A stretch of 40,962 nt of DNA from Gnetum montanum (taxonomy: Eukaryota; Streptophyta; Gnetopsida; Gnetales; Gnetaceae): NCBI GenBank assembly GCA_015680685.1, contig MNCI01035040.1, forward strand, positions 634,481-675,442. Direction: 5' to 3'. The position numbers and the translations under genes are program-made. Under the pieces are notes generated by a model. That model saw only the letters and a program-made list of their open reading frames with translations. It had not been told where the DNA came from and made no database searches. This document shows positions 22,685-33,379 of this stretch, piece by piece (the stretch's first letter is position 1; every line of letters begins with the position of its first letter).

Positions 22685-24626
22685 AGTTGTTACTTTGCTA
22701 TTGTTTGCCAACATTGTGAAGTGGTTGGAGCTTGTGAATCTTGTAGTGCTAGGACCTTGGATGTCTATAGAAAGATCTATTAAGTGGGTTGGCTCAACCT
22801 TGGGTTGGTTGGAGTTCCAATAGGAGGCTTTGAGAGAGATCTTAAGAGATACTACTTTTGTGATTGAGGAGAAGAAGCTAGGCCTTCTGTCAATGAGGCT
22901 GTCAATGAGGCCCATACGAAGAAGACACAAAGAGATATTGAATTTGGGAATCAAGGGATCCTAGATGTCTATTGTAAAAGGTCCATGTGTAAGCCATGAA
23001 ACTTTTATCTTAGAATTGTTACTCAGGGGAGGGGGAGTGGGGGTGGGGGTTGGGCCCCCCGTATAAAAGGAACACCCTAAGAGATTTAGTTGGATAAGGA
23101 AAATGTGATTTAGTTTGTTTGTAAAAAACAACAGTGGGTAACGAACAGACACAACTCTTACAATGGGATGATTGAAAGAAATTCATTGTAGGTTCATGGG
23201 GCTTGGCAAATCACATTACTATTTTGGCCAGACATGATGCCATGGAGGTTTATAGATTTCACTTAGTGTCATTTGTGTATGAAAAGGCCATGCAATTGTG
23301 GATTTCTAATTTTTATGACCCTCAGAAACCTTAAGATTGCATTTTGCAGCTCATGCATGTAATAGCACAAGTCCCTACGTTGGGTTCTTTGACCATTATT
23401 TGGAGACTTTAACTAGAGGTTGTACGAATGGAAAAAGGTCCCTAGGGAAGGGGATGGAAGTCCATTGCCTTGCCTAGGGTAGTAGATATGATTGATAGAA
23501 TTTTCTATGGTGGATTTGCCTATCACTTGTTGCTCCTTCACTTGGAGTAACTGAGGTAAGGGGGTTGATAAGATCATGTCAAGAATTGATTTGCTCTGAT
23601 AGGAGGGCTTCTAATCACAGATCATTATTTCTTTTCTTTGCATAGTCTTTAGAGGGTTTTACCTCTTCCAATTTGAGTGTTCTTCGTGTGGGAGAGTCAT
23701 TTTAAGAGAAGAAATGCACAAGATCTAGGGGTCTTATCCTAACTAGAAAGAATGACAAGGTTTTATAAAGGATGACCTTAGGTAGGTTAAGAAGGTGATT
23801 AGAGCTTGGCCATTGGTAGAAAAATTTCCTTTATGCTTTTTAAAGAACCAAGCTTTTGATCACTTGCCCTAGGTTCAGTCTTCTGAGCAAGTTGATGAGG
23901 ACAACATTGAGGAAGGCTAAATCCTAAAGGAATTGTAGTAGTTGGATTCTAAGGAAGAGTTGTATTGGAAGCAACCATTTGGAGCTAGATTGCTTAAGGA
24001 GGGTGATAAGAACATTCATTTCTTGTTTGCTGCTGCTAAGAACCTTGAGGATTCATTGCCTCAAGGTGGGTGAAGGTTTTGTAAATAATGAGTAAGAGGT
24101 GCTACATGAGCGTGCAACCATCTAGGGGTTAGTTTGGGCAAAGAGGGAAATACAACAATTGTATGTGTCCGTGCATTTTGTTCTTTCTACTCAAGAGAAT
24201 TCCTACCTCTTAGCTCCGTTCTCAAATCTCAACATTTGGAATACTCTTGTGGACATGCGACTAAGTTGACCCTAGGGTTGGATGAATGGCCCATTGAGTT
24301 TTTCAATATCCTAGGGGATAATTTCATAGGCACCTTCAATCTTATGTTAGGTAGAGGTCAAGTCCCAAGGGAGATCAATTGTTCTTGTGCTACCCTCATC
24401 CCCAAGAGGGATGATGCCTTGACAGCATCAGATTTTAGGCATAGTTGGATATGCAACACCCTCATTAGGCTCTTCAGTAAAATTCTTGTGGCTCAGCTCA
24501 GACCACTTCTTCCCAAGTTAGTGTGGGACAATCAGTGTAGCTTCGTGCACAATAGACTTATTCAAGATTAGATTATTCTTAACTATGAGTTACTGCATTT
24601 TGTTACTATGCATAATTCCTTGGGAT
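21640..24626 (+). mobile_element. LINE copy J, sense, 3'-deleted
   Basis: It has a purine-rich 5' start, then ORF1 (about 21900-22470, with SLLGKFVSSRATLAL and LPWEAW-type blocks). The endonuclease starts at ATG 22996-22998 (MKLLS*NC, a TAG where copies A, B, G and H have TGG). A linker follows (about 23900-24050, EELYWKQPFGARLLKEGDKN), then the N-terminal half of the RT (24250-24626, REINCSCATLIPKRDDALTA, ICNTLIRLFSKILVAQL). Similarity stops abruptly at about 24626, where an antisense ORF1 fragment begins. No 3' end or poly(A) is present. Confidence 0.75.
22630..22680 (+). repeat. (AG)n microsatellite
   Basis: About 25 uninterrupted AG units lie within LINE copy J, between its ORF1 and endonuclease regions. 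Confidence 0.97.
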
Positions 24627-24880
24627 TTCAAGAATGTTGGCGTCCATAGTTCCTAGGGAATACCTAAGACATGGATCCATATCGGTGCGTGGGAGAAAAG
24701 ATTAGGGTCTCTATGAGCCCTTAGGTGCCAAGGTGTAAGGGCTAGACCATAGGTGTCCCTGCCATAGGAGCACCCAGTTCCAATCTTCTGTAGACTAAAA
24801 GATGAAAAGCAACAATGCATTTGACAAACTACGGACCTCAATGTCCCCTATATTCCAAGTCGCAAAATTGCCAAGGTGAA
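24626..24880 (-). pseudogene. LINE fragment K: antisense ORF1 (DUF4283) piece
   Basis: Reads GLALTPWHLRAHRDPNLFSH then APIWIHVLGIP, matching copy F's GLALTPWRPGAHRETDLFAK block. It begins exactly where the sense RT of copy J breaks off, so J and K form a rearranged junction. Confidence 0.7.
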
Positions 24881-25471
24881 TTGATAGGGTTTGTTAGCTT
24901 GTTGCTAAGCTTGATAGCTATGAATAATATGAGTTCAAGTTTAGTTGTGTTGACATTTGTATTGCACCTTGGATGCGTAGTGTATATTGAAAGATGTCAA
25001 TCATCATATTGGCATTCTCTTTTTGCTAGATCCTCGGGCTGTTGTTTATATGATATAATTTTCTGGGTTATGCTTTAGTCTTTTTATGTTGAATTGATTG
25101 TTGTCTGTACTGGTCTAAATGCAAGATTTAGTTGGTGTTGATTGTTTAACATTTGGAAACATTTTAATCTTGCATTTTAGGTAGCATTTCAAGGGTTTTA
25201 GGTGTTAGCTCTTGTATCCTAGAATAGGGTTTTATAGACCCACTTTTTTCTAACAAATAGCTTCTTTATCTACTTGACCAATGTATAAAGTATCATATGC
25301 CTTTGCAACTTCATATATATGCTTATTTTTCAATAACTAATTATTCCTAAAAGCTATGCAGTCTAGTTCATTGGTGGACATTATACCCATTGCAGCAAAT
25401 ACTTCCCTCCATAGGTAGCTTCCTTTGGAAATAAGATCAAGATTATTTTTTGCCATATTGCACAATTTGAC
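24880..25471. other. Intron sequence, nothing recognised
   Basis: About 590 bp of AT-rich sequence between fragment K and the 3' end of LINE copy C. No gene or repeat seen. Confidence 0.5.
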
Positions 25472-25822
25472 TTACACTGTTTTGAGGAAAAGGTTGGGAT
25501 AATTTTAACAAAAGAAATAGTACAAAAAGTGTAAGCAAAGAGCTTAGAAAAATAGTAAAAAAGGGGAGGAACATAGTCCCCAAGCCAAATGACCCCACTA
25601 TCTAGGAAAAACAATACAAAGAAAAAGAAGTTGTTTGAGCAAGACCCTTAGACAAACAAACACATCACTACCCAAAAAATCAGAGACCCGTCTAAAACTG
25701 AGGAATCGTTGATTGGCCTATTGGTAAATTGACAAAATCTAAAGCATATCATGAGGAAATGACATCATTCAGTTCTCCTTGTCCTCCTCATCCTTGATAA
25801 ATCTGGGTGCTTTGTTTATTGG

Positions 25823-25991
25823 GGGTTGGGGGTGCATAGGGTGAGGAGTTTGAAACCCAAAATAATTGAAAAATAGGTACACCCCTAGATAGATGGAAGT
25901 TTATAACTCAACATTACCCATAAGAATCAAACCCATGACTTAGAGTTTCTCAATCAAGAGTCTTACCACTAGGCTAACACCTCATTATTGT
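25823..25991 (-). mobile_element. tRNA-derived SINE inserted in LINE copy C
   Basis: On the minus strand it starts GAGGTGTTAGCCTAGTGG. Box A (TAGCCTAGTGG) lies at 25966-25976 and box B (GGGTTTGATTC) at 25924-25934. These are internal RNA polymerase III promoter elements in tRNA-like spacing. It is flanked by a near-perfect target duplication, GTGCTTTGTTTATTGG at 25807-25822 and GTGCTTTGTTATTGG at 25992-26006 (one-base indel). The length is about 169 bp, as for plant Au-like SINEs. Confidence 0.8.
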
Positions 25992-26039
25992 GTGCTTTGT
26001 TATTGGTCTTGAGCTCCTCGGTCTGTGGCAATTGTTCCT

Positions 26040-26160
26040 CAAGTAATAGGTGAAGCCTTTATCTAGATGCAGTTGTAAGGACATATGTTGCACAAAAGTG
26101 TTGATGTCATCGATGGGCACACAAAAGTTAACACCTAAGACCAAGCACAAACATTTTTCC
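26040..26160 (-). pseudogene. LINE C: J-domain-like module
   Basis: Reads CLCLVLGVNFCVPIDDI and then, at canonical spacing, LHLDKG with HLD at 26061-26069. LGV, the acidic-Ile pair and the H-x-D match copy B position by position (P to L by a C-to-T change). Helix III is cut by the SINE insertion just downstream. Confidence 0.6.
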
Positions 26161-26179
26161 TCATTAGACTAGGTGATGG

Positions 26180-26770
26180 CATTCTTGCGTTGTGCTTCCT
26201 TGAGGCGTATTGAACATTCATCTTGCCACAAATGCCCTCTAGAGAACACCACACATGTAGCAATGTGACATGCACTTAGTCCTCATTGTGTCTCTTGGCA
26301 AGAGTGTTTTGTTTCCTACAAATCTTCTTCTATGCCCACATTTGGTCTAAAATTAGACGATGTTACTTATCATGCTACCAATTGAGCTCCTCTTGTTGCC
26401 TTTGGGCCAGCACCTTTCTTTGCTTGTATGCTTGAGCCTCGACCTTCCTTGTCTCTTGTTAACAATGAAATTTAGCCATAGTCTCCTCAAGGGTTTGCTT
26501 CTTGATATCCTTGTGTTTGATCCAATGTCATGTCTTTGCTTTGAGCTTTAGGTGTGCCTTAATTTCCTTGCTAGCTCTCATGATCTCTTGATGAGATTTG
26601 TTCTTCAATTCTTGGTGCAAGGCTTCAACTTATGCATAAAAGTCCAACCTAGCTTGTGCTTTAGCCACTGCAATCCTCATTGTAACTTCCACTTTGGCTA
26701 TGGCCCACTTGTCATTCCACTTTTGCCACAAAGCTCTCTTGATTTCTACACACCATGCCACTTTCTACTA
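26180..26770 (-). pseudogene. LINE C: coiled-coil segment
   Basis: A long Lys/Glu/Gln/Ala-rich stretch with readable pieces WQKWNDKWAIAKVEVTMRI, VEALHQELKNKSHQEIM and EAQAYKQRKVLAQRQQEEL. It is interrupted mostly by TAG stops. It aligns in position with the coils of copies A, B and E. Confidence 0.6.
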
Positions 26771-26962
26771 CATGCAGTCTAGGCTAGTGAAGGGATGCCC
26801 ATCTATGACCTCTTTACCCCTAAGGATGCCCTAAATAGGCTCTACGATTCGTGGCATGCTTAAGCTTGAACCTTCACTCCCTCCAATTGCATTGGGAATA
26901 ACCCCAAAGCTTGTATGCCATTGAACCTCTTATTGGAGCAACATCCTAGACTTCCCAACCCC

Positions 26963-27300
26963 TTATTGATGCTTTTCTTTTGCAACCCTTGACATTGCTA
27001 GGATAAGGGGGGAGTGCTTGGTAGGGTGCTGCTTCTCTAAACATGCTTGTAAGTAATTTGGAAGATTGATAAGGTAGTGATGAAGGATGCATCTCAAGAA
27101 TGCAAAATAGACTGTATTAACCTTGGATGTGTTTCTTGATTGAACCAAGAAGTGCTCAACCACCTTGGCAACTAGTTGCACAGAGCAAGCAAAGATGATC
27201 TCAACATGACACCTTGCTGTAGTCAAGATGTCATTAGGGAAGAAGTCATTGACATCCTGAAGGCCCTTGGCCATGAGTAGGACAATCTCGCCACTATTGG
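26963..27300 (-). pseudogene. LINE C: conserved post-finger domain
   Basis: KVVEHFLVQSRNTSKVNTVY and FAFLRCILHHYLINLPNYL align with the equivalents in copies A, B and E. The function is unknown. Confidence 0.6.
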
Positions 27301-27539
27301 AATTCCCAAGGCATTCAAGAAAGCCTCTTCTAACACGTGAATGGTCAACCCTTGAAATCTGGTTTGGTCACCCCTCCACCATTTGTAGAAGGCCATTGCA
27401 TTGAAACTCTACTCACTATGGAGTAATAGCAACAACCCATTGATAATAGTATTAATTTTCCTAATGATTTGCTTCAAAGTCACATAGATTGATGCAATAT
27501 AGCAGACAACTACACCAAGCATTGATAAAGCAAAAACAA

Positions 27540-28049
27540 TACATCCCTTACTTGTTAGGAACCCTGTTGTCCAACTTTGCCCTTTGCGATAGAGGAATAC
27601 CAAGATAGGTGTTGTCCTTTACCTCCTCCCGAACTTGTAGGATATTAATTATGGACCCTCTTTGGAGATGTTGAATGTTGAGGAAGTGTGCTCCTAATTT
27701 GGCCCAATTAACCACTAGGCTGAGCTCCTCAACTTCTTGCAATGCCTTTTTGATAGATTTAGCTACAAGTAAAGACACTTCGGTAGTTAGCATTGTGTTG
27801 TCGGCATAGTGATTCACAAGGCTTTGAATTCCAACAATTCACAAACCTGTCACATCAACTTGCTCAAGATACCCCTGCATTGTATACGTCGTGCTAATGA
27901 AAAGATACAGGGATAAACTATCATCTTTCCTAAGGCCTGGTTGGGATTGGAAAAATCCTCTTGATTTATCATTAATGTCTAGGAAGAGAGTCCCTATCTA
28001 CTATATGTTAATGCACAACTTAACAAATCAAGGATGGAAACCCTTTCGC
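27540..28049 (-). pseudogene. LINE C: C-terminal part of RT (active site YADN)
   Basis: Contains NHYADNTMLTTEVSLLVAKS and the following LGIPLSQRAK strand. The second catalytic Asp is Asn. It joins the 34302-34535 part of the RT across the LINE B insertion. Confidence 0.8.
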
Positions 28050-28061
28050 AACATAATATTT
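28050..28061. repeat. Left target-site duplication of LINE B
   Basis: AACATAATATTT here is repeated at 34290-34301, directly after LINE B's poly(A). Confidence 0.92.
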
Positions 28062-28250
28062 GATAGGAGTGGTATGGGAGCGAAGACACAGGCACACATA
28101 GGAGCAGAGACACAGGAGTGCACAGGAGCGGAGACACGTGCAAGAGTGGTGGTTCAGGCAAGCGCTGGGGCGACCAAAGGTAAACAGGTCGACGCTAAAG
28201 TGGAACACACTAACCTGGGACTCCCGGGTGGCGGGGAACCATAGGGAAAC

Positions 28251-29060
28251 ATGGAGAGACAAGACCAATGGGGGGACACACTGCGAGTACCCAATGAGGA
28301 GATCGAGGCACACTCCCATGCAGACCACATGATGCACCTTCGAGTCAGTGGCCCCCCAAGGGAGGGAGTCTGCAATATGCAGCGTAGCCTCATTGGCCGG
28401 TTTGTGTCCCAATGTGCTCGCCCGCGGATGGAACTCATCTGTAGGTGGGTGCATGAAAACTAGAAAGTTGGCCAAGTGGAAGTGCGGAGCTTGTCCGAGG
28501 ATTTGCTGTTGTTCATTCTTCCATCCCAGCGAGCTTGGGATACGGTGTTACTAGGAGGGACCGTGGTTCTACGGTGCTCGGGGGCTGGCTTTAACCCCTT
28601 GGCACCCTGGGGCACACCGTGAGACGGACTTGTTTGCCTGGGCCCCGGTGTGGATTAAGGTGTCCGGGATCCCATAGGAGATGTGGAACTTGGAGTTCCT
28701 GGAACGGATGGTAGGGTTCTTTGGGAAGTTCATCACGTTTGATAGAGTTACATAGTTGATGGTGCGCATGGGTTTTGCCTATTTCTGCGTGTGGCGAAGT
28801 TTGTTGGCCAAAGACCTGGTTCGGGAAATAGTGCTAGAACTCTCAGGAGAGGAGGAACAACTCTAGGTTGAGTTTGAAAACCTGGAAGCAGAGCTAGACC
28901 TGGAACGGGGACCGAAGACCCAAGAGGGCCATGGAGCAAGCTATGCATGGTGTGGAAAACCCAGGCACCAGGAGGAGGATTGTTGGGTTTAGAGGGCTAG
29001 GCCAACATGGCCGTGGGACCAGGCCCGAAAGCTTGCTGAGAGCGGGGGTTGGGTCACGGT
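28251..29060 (+). pseudogene. LINE B: ORF1 (DUF4283-like, broken knuckle)
   Basis: MQRSLIGRFVSQCARPRMEL and VEVRSLSEDLLLFILPSQRA align with copy F. The frame then shifts, and blocks equivalent to the LPWELW, FFGEFI and GFARFYVW blocks are readable to about 28790. The zinc knuckle reads YAWCGKPRHQEEDC, so its first Cys has become Tyr. Confidence 0.8.
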
Positions 29061-29202
29061 GGGCCGTAAGGGCCGACTACACTCGCCTCTAGACCAGCCG
29101 GCCCCCCAAAAACCGCCCCTCTAGAAATCGCCCTCCTAAGAAGTACCCCCCTCCCTTCATCCCCCCCACCTCGAGCCTCACGAACACAATCCCCACCCCC
29201 CG

Positions 29203-29276
29203 NNNNNNNNNNNNNNNNNNNNNNNNNNNNNNNNNNNNNNNNNNNNNNNNNNNNNNNNNNNNNNNNNNNNNNNNNN
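29203..29276. other. Assembly gap (74 N)
   Basis: A run of N in a C-rich stretch between ORF1 and ORF2 of LINE B. Confidence 0.99.
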
Positions 29277-29660
29277 CCTTGCCCCCCCCCCCCCCTCCCA
29301 CGAAGCTCTCCACTGCGCCTCTCACCCACCCCCTCTCAACTAGCCCACAACACTGACACCAACACTTCCCGCACATCACCACCATCGTCATTAGCTGACC
29401 CAATGATGCCCGAGATAGTGCTCCCCCCTGGGTGAATGGGTGAATGTGGTTAGGGGGAGCACCAAGTCTTGTCAGCCCTCGGAGAAGGAACCTCCATTCG
29501 AGGACTCAGGCTGTAGCCCGGTGGTATGGGAGGGGGGGGGGAGCCGCCCTGGACGCTTGAGTGGGAGCTCGTCCAGGGCTAGACAAACTCAACGAAACAT
29601 TGACTTGGGGTTACAAAAGACCTTACGAGAGGTCTACCAACGTCACTCATCCGAGCATAC

Positions 29661-30290
29661 ATGAAGATCTTTAGCTGGAATTGTAGGGGACAGGGTACAC
29701 CTTATAAAAGAAATACCCTGAGTCGAATTGTTTGTGATGAAGGCTGTTACATCGTATGCCTCCAAGAAACCAAACTGCAAGCGACAAAATCACACCATCT
29801 CCAGTGGGATGGCTGGAAATCCCATGTGTGCCCTTGCGTGGGTCGGGTAGGGGGTCTTGCTATCTTAGCCTGCTACGACATGATGTTGGTAGACTCTTCA
29901 CAATGGACCATGACAGTCCATATCCCATCCTGTGGGGTTTGGCTGACCAACTTCTATGGTGCACAGACATGGAAGTAGAGGCTATAGGAGATGGAATGTG
30001 TAGCGGCGCTGGTGCAAGACCACCGAGCATGGCTAATAGTTGGGGACTTCAATCAGAGACTACATTTGTGGGAAAAGTCCAGTGGGGGAGCCCCCCCTCC
30101 AAGTGCACAGGAATCTTAGGATTTCCTAGCGGTCCACTCATTGGTGGACTTGCCCATTGAGAACTGCCAATTCACCTGGAGTAATCAAAGAAAAGGCCCA
30201 AACCACGTCCTCTCTAGAATTGACCGTGTTTGCATCAGTTTCGACCTCCTCCTCCGTTGGGCTGCGTGGGTTATGGGGTAGGAACGGGTC
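29661..30290 (+). pseudogene. LINE B: APE-type endonuclease (start of ORF2)
   Basis: The ATG at 29661 opens MKIFSWNCRGQGTPYKRN, then YIVCLQETKLQ, GGLAIL and VWLTNFYGAQ. This gives 105 intact codons before a TAG. The GDFNQR motif (about 30045) and SDH (about 30295, followed by TGA) complete the exonuclease/endonuclease/phosphatase signature. It would nick the target DNA for target-primed reverse transcription. Confidence 0.9.
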
Positions 30291-30579
30291 ACTTCGGATC
30301 ATTGATCCCTGGTTTGTTTGCTCGGACCCGAAAGGCCCCAGACCCTGCGACCCTTTTGTTTTGAGGCAACCTGGTTGTCTAAACCGTGGTTGGGGCCATT
30401 GGTTGAGGACATCTGGGTAGACTACCAATCGGGCCAAGGAGATCCTAGGAACTTCCTCAAAGATGGTTTGCTTCGCCTGAAATGGGCTATCTGGGCCCTA
30501 CCAGTGGAGGATTAATTCTCATTTAGAACGGGCCGCCGGATGCTCAGGGATAGGCTAATTTAGATCCAGACCAGATAGG

Positions 30580-30790
30580 AGGTTGGGGAGGACTTACAGG
30601 AAGAAGAGCAGAGCATTTTGCAGCAACTTCAAGGCCTTCACTTAGAAGAGGAGACGTACTGGAAACAACGATCATGGATTAGATGGCTCCGAGAGGGGGA
30701 TAGGCAAACGAACTTTTTCTTGGTCGTCGCCAAGACACGAGGATGGAGCCAGCCACGTTGTCTACGCACCATGGAGGGGGGGGGGGGATA
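30580..30790 (+). pseudogene. LINE B: endonuclease-RT linker
   Basis: EEEQSILQQLQGLHLEEETY then WKQRSWIRWLREGDRQTNFF is the conserved linker helix and W-x-REGDxNTxFF motif that precedes the RT in plant L1-type LINEs. The same motif is visible in copy J near 23990. Confidence 0.8.
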
Positions 30791-30928
30791 ATTGATGAAC
30801 CATAGAGCATCGCTTAGGAGTTGACATAGTACTGGGAAAGGATTTGGGCCAAAAGACCCACCAAGCCCATATCGGTCCAAATTCTGCAGGTGCTAAACGA
30901 GGAGGATAATGCTTGACTACTGGCCCTG

Positions 30929-31022
30929 TTCTCATGGCAGGAACTCGTCGCAACCATCAGCAACATGCCGGGAGNATTCTCATGGCAGGAACTCGTCGCA
31001 ACCATCAGCAACATGCCGGGAG
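30929..31022 (+). repeat. 46-bp perfect duplication around a single N (probable assembly artefact)
   Basis: 30929-30974 and 30977-31022 are identical, separated by N and one A. The repeat lies in the RT at the ISNMPGGKAPGPDG motif and does not occur in the other copies. Confidence 0.9.
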
Positions 31023-32210
31023 GGAAGGCACCTGGCCCAGATGGTTGGAGCCTGGAATTCTTCAAGACCTTCCTAGATATTGTGGGACCCAATATTCTAG
31101 ACGCTTTCAACCTCATGCTAGCTAAGAGGCAGGTCCGTAGGGAGCTCAATTGTTCTCGAATAGTGTGCATTCCAAAGCAAACAGAGGTGCACCATCCAAA
31201 ACACTTTCGCCCTATCAGGGTATGCAACGTTTTGATTCGGGTTTTCTCCAAGTTGATCATCCGTAGGCTTGCGCCGCTAATGCCCGAGTTAGTGGGAGTA
31301 AACCAAACAGGTTTTGTGCAAGGTTGGACCTTGTAGGACCAGGTTCTTCTCATGCAGGAGGTGTTTCATTCTCTTCGAATTACGGGGTTCCCAGGGCTCT
31401 GTCTCAAACTCAACATCACCAAGGCATACGATACAATCAGCTAGGAAGCCCTAACCACCATTATGCAACGCAAGGGGTTTGACCTGGGTTTTATCCAACT
31501 GTGCATCCACATGCAATTGTTTGTAGGTTTCTCCTTTGATGTGGGGGGGCGACTATGGGGTCTTTCCTCACCTGGGCGGGGCCTACGGTAGGGAGACCCC
31601 CTCTCATCCTTGCTGTTCATTATCGCCATGGATCTAATGCAATATTATTGTCGGGCGTTAGGGGTTGACGACCTTGACATTGCAGGGGTGGAATGTCGGG
31701 TTGAACACTATGCAGATGATGCAATGTTGCTCAGTCATGTGGGGGTCCCACAAGCACGGCACATCAACGTCGCACTTTCTCAATTAGCGGATGAGCTGGG
31801 ATTGGAGATTAACAGGGCTAAGTCAACGACTCATTTTATCAATTTGGATGCACAGATTAAGAACTGAGTCGTATAGGTCCTGAACATCCTGCCCGAAACA
31901 ACGAAAGACACCTACTTGGGTATCCCACTCTTCCAGTGGGGGCGGAGCATATCTTGGAGTACGTTGTTGGAAAAGGTTGAGAGAAGGATGGGACACTGGG
32001 CCAATCGTTTCCTGACCAGAAAGGGGCGATTGGTGGTGGCATCGGGGATTCTTACGTCGATAACCTGGTTTGTTGTGGCAGTCGCCTCCCCTCCGAATGC
32101 CATCGTTAACAAAATCAACATGTTGATTCGGTGTTTCGTCTGGACGGGGGGTNGATGCAGATGCAGGGGTGGTTGGGACATGCGCCGCGTCGCCTGATGA
32201 TAGCCAAGTA
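30940..32210 (+). pseudogene. LINE B: reverse transcriptase
   Basis: Readable blocks in order are GGKAPGPDGWSLEFFKTFLD, RRELNCSRIVCIPKQTEVHH, VCNVLIRVFSKLIIRRLAPL and VEHYADDAMLLSHV. The YADD is at 31709-31720. A thumb-region block is RFLTRKGRLVVASGILTSI. Stops interrupting it are TAG at ancestral CAG (R*GDP) or TGG (IS*EAL), plus TGA at a CGA. Confidence 0.9.
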
Positions 32211-32254
32211 TCCATAGGTACCAGGCTGGCGGTAGATTTGGAGGGGGTGGCTCC

Positions 32255-32535
32255 CCGAGAAAATCAAAATGTTCCTGTGGCTTATACGACATGACGCGCT
32301 GCCAGTTCACATGGTTCTGCGCAGACGGGGCCTCATTATTGACTACACCTGTCCCTTGTGTGGTGCCGCACTTGAAATGGTACAACACTTCACTTTTGGC
32401 TGTGCCTACATGCGAGCCATGTGGCACCTTGCAGGAGCGGCACCCCCAATGCGCCTCACCGGTGACTCTCGGGCCACGCTACTTTTATGGGTAGCGTGGA
32501 AGACAAGAAACTGCACATTATTCCAGCAACACTGA
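32255..32535 (+). pseudogene. LINE B: zf-RVT zinc finger
   Basis: Reads MFLWLIRHDALPVHMVLRRR, CPLCGAALEMVQHFTFGC. All four metal ligands (C-x2-C, H, C) are kept. The domain closes ORF2 in ordinary plant L1 elements. Here it is followed by about 1.4 kb of extra coding sequence. Confidence 0.85.
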
Positions 32536-32540
32536 TTGTG

Positions 32541-32561
32541 CCCCCCCCCCCCCCCCCCCCC
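32541..32561 (+). repeat. Poly-C tract (21 bp)
   Basis: An uninterrupted run of C just after the zf-RVT segment of LINE B. It is likely length-unstable and may mask a frame change. Confidence 0.9.
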
Positions 32562-32579
32562 TCGGCTGGTGGTTTCCCA

Positions 32580-33180
32580 GGCTCGTAGTGTGTGGAAAGA
32601 GATCGAGGTGGCGATGCGTGTCATGCCGACATACGAACCTGATTGCGCCGCATTCTAGGCGGAGGAAGAACTTTGGCAAATGGTGGAACAGTGCGGTTGG
32701 AGCGGCACCCTGCAATGGCTGGTTGGGGACCTGGACCTGTCAGATGACGCTTTCTTCACCAACTGGCATAACAATTGTACCTACTTTTGGGGGAGAGAGG
32801 TCATCGTCACAGAAGTGTTGATTGCCAGGTGTTTGGGGGCCCAGGTCGATGGCGAAATCATCTTACCCTCTGCGTACGGGCTATAGGACGTAGAACTATT
32901 CTTTGATGGGCCAGTGCCACAAACGCTGAGTAGACAAGTGCCCAAATCTTCTTTGCCCAGAATCTGGGCCCGAGCGGCGGATCTCGTGGACAGATATTTT
33001 GTCTAGTTTGGCAACAGATCTAGGCTCCAGGGAATCCACTTCGCCTTCCTCCATTGCCTTAAGTTAAGATGTAGGGTTAACTTGCCCCGATTTTTCCTTG
33101 ACGACCCTACAACTACAGAGGCGAGGCCGTCACTTAGGGCTCATCTTGGCCCTGTGGCGGGGGGCAGCAGGGGAGCAAAA
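32580..33180 (+). pseudogene. LINE B: conserved post-finger domain
   Basis: ELWQMVEQCGWSGTLQWLVG, FFTNWHNNCTYFWGREV and RLQGIHFAFLHCLKLRCRVN align with copies A, C, E and (first part only) H. Two TAG stops stand where Gln is expected: in copy A the aligned residue of the second is Gln. I do not recognise the domain. It is a constant component of this LINE family. Confidence 0.65.
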
Positions 33181-33379
33181 CCCATCGAGGTCATAGACTC
33201 CCCCCCCCCCCGATGGGGGGCCTCCCGCTTGATCCATCCCTTTTGGCCAGCCGGAGTGCCTCTGGACCCAACTTGCGGTGACCTACACGCGGAAGAAACG
33301 CAACTAGTGAGGACGGAGACCCCCAAACCCCACGGCGGAGCCGGAGATGTTGCTGCCCGAAACCTTAGGGTGCAACGAA

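Noticed and set aside
22406-22954. Long ORFs across the AG microsatellite (Arg-Glu or Ser-Leu repeats)
   Set aside because: They are translations of the (AG)n repeat in LINE copy J, not genes.
25924-25991. A functional tRNA gene
   Set aside because: A and B boxes are present, but no complete cloverleaf with acceptor pairing is evident. The flanking duplication marks it as a SINE.
29054-29403. ORFs running through the N gap on the minus strand
   Set aside because: They consist mainly of unknown residues and C-rich LINE sequence read on the wrong strand.
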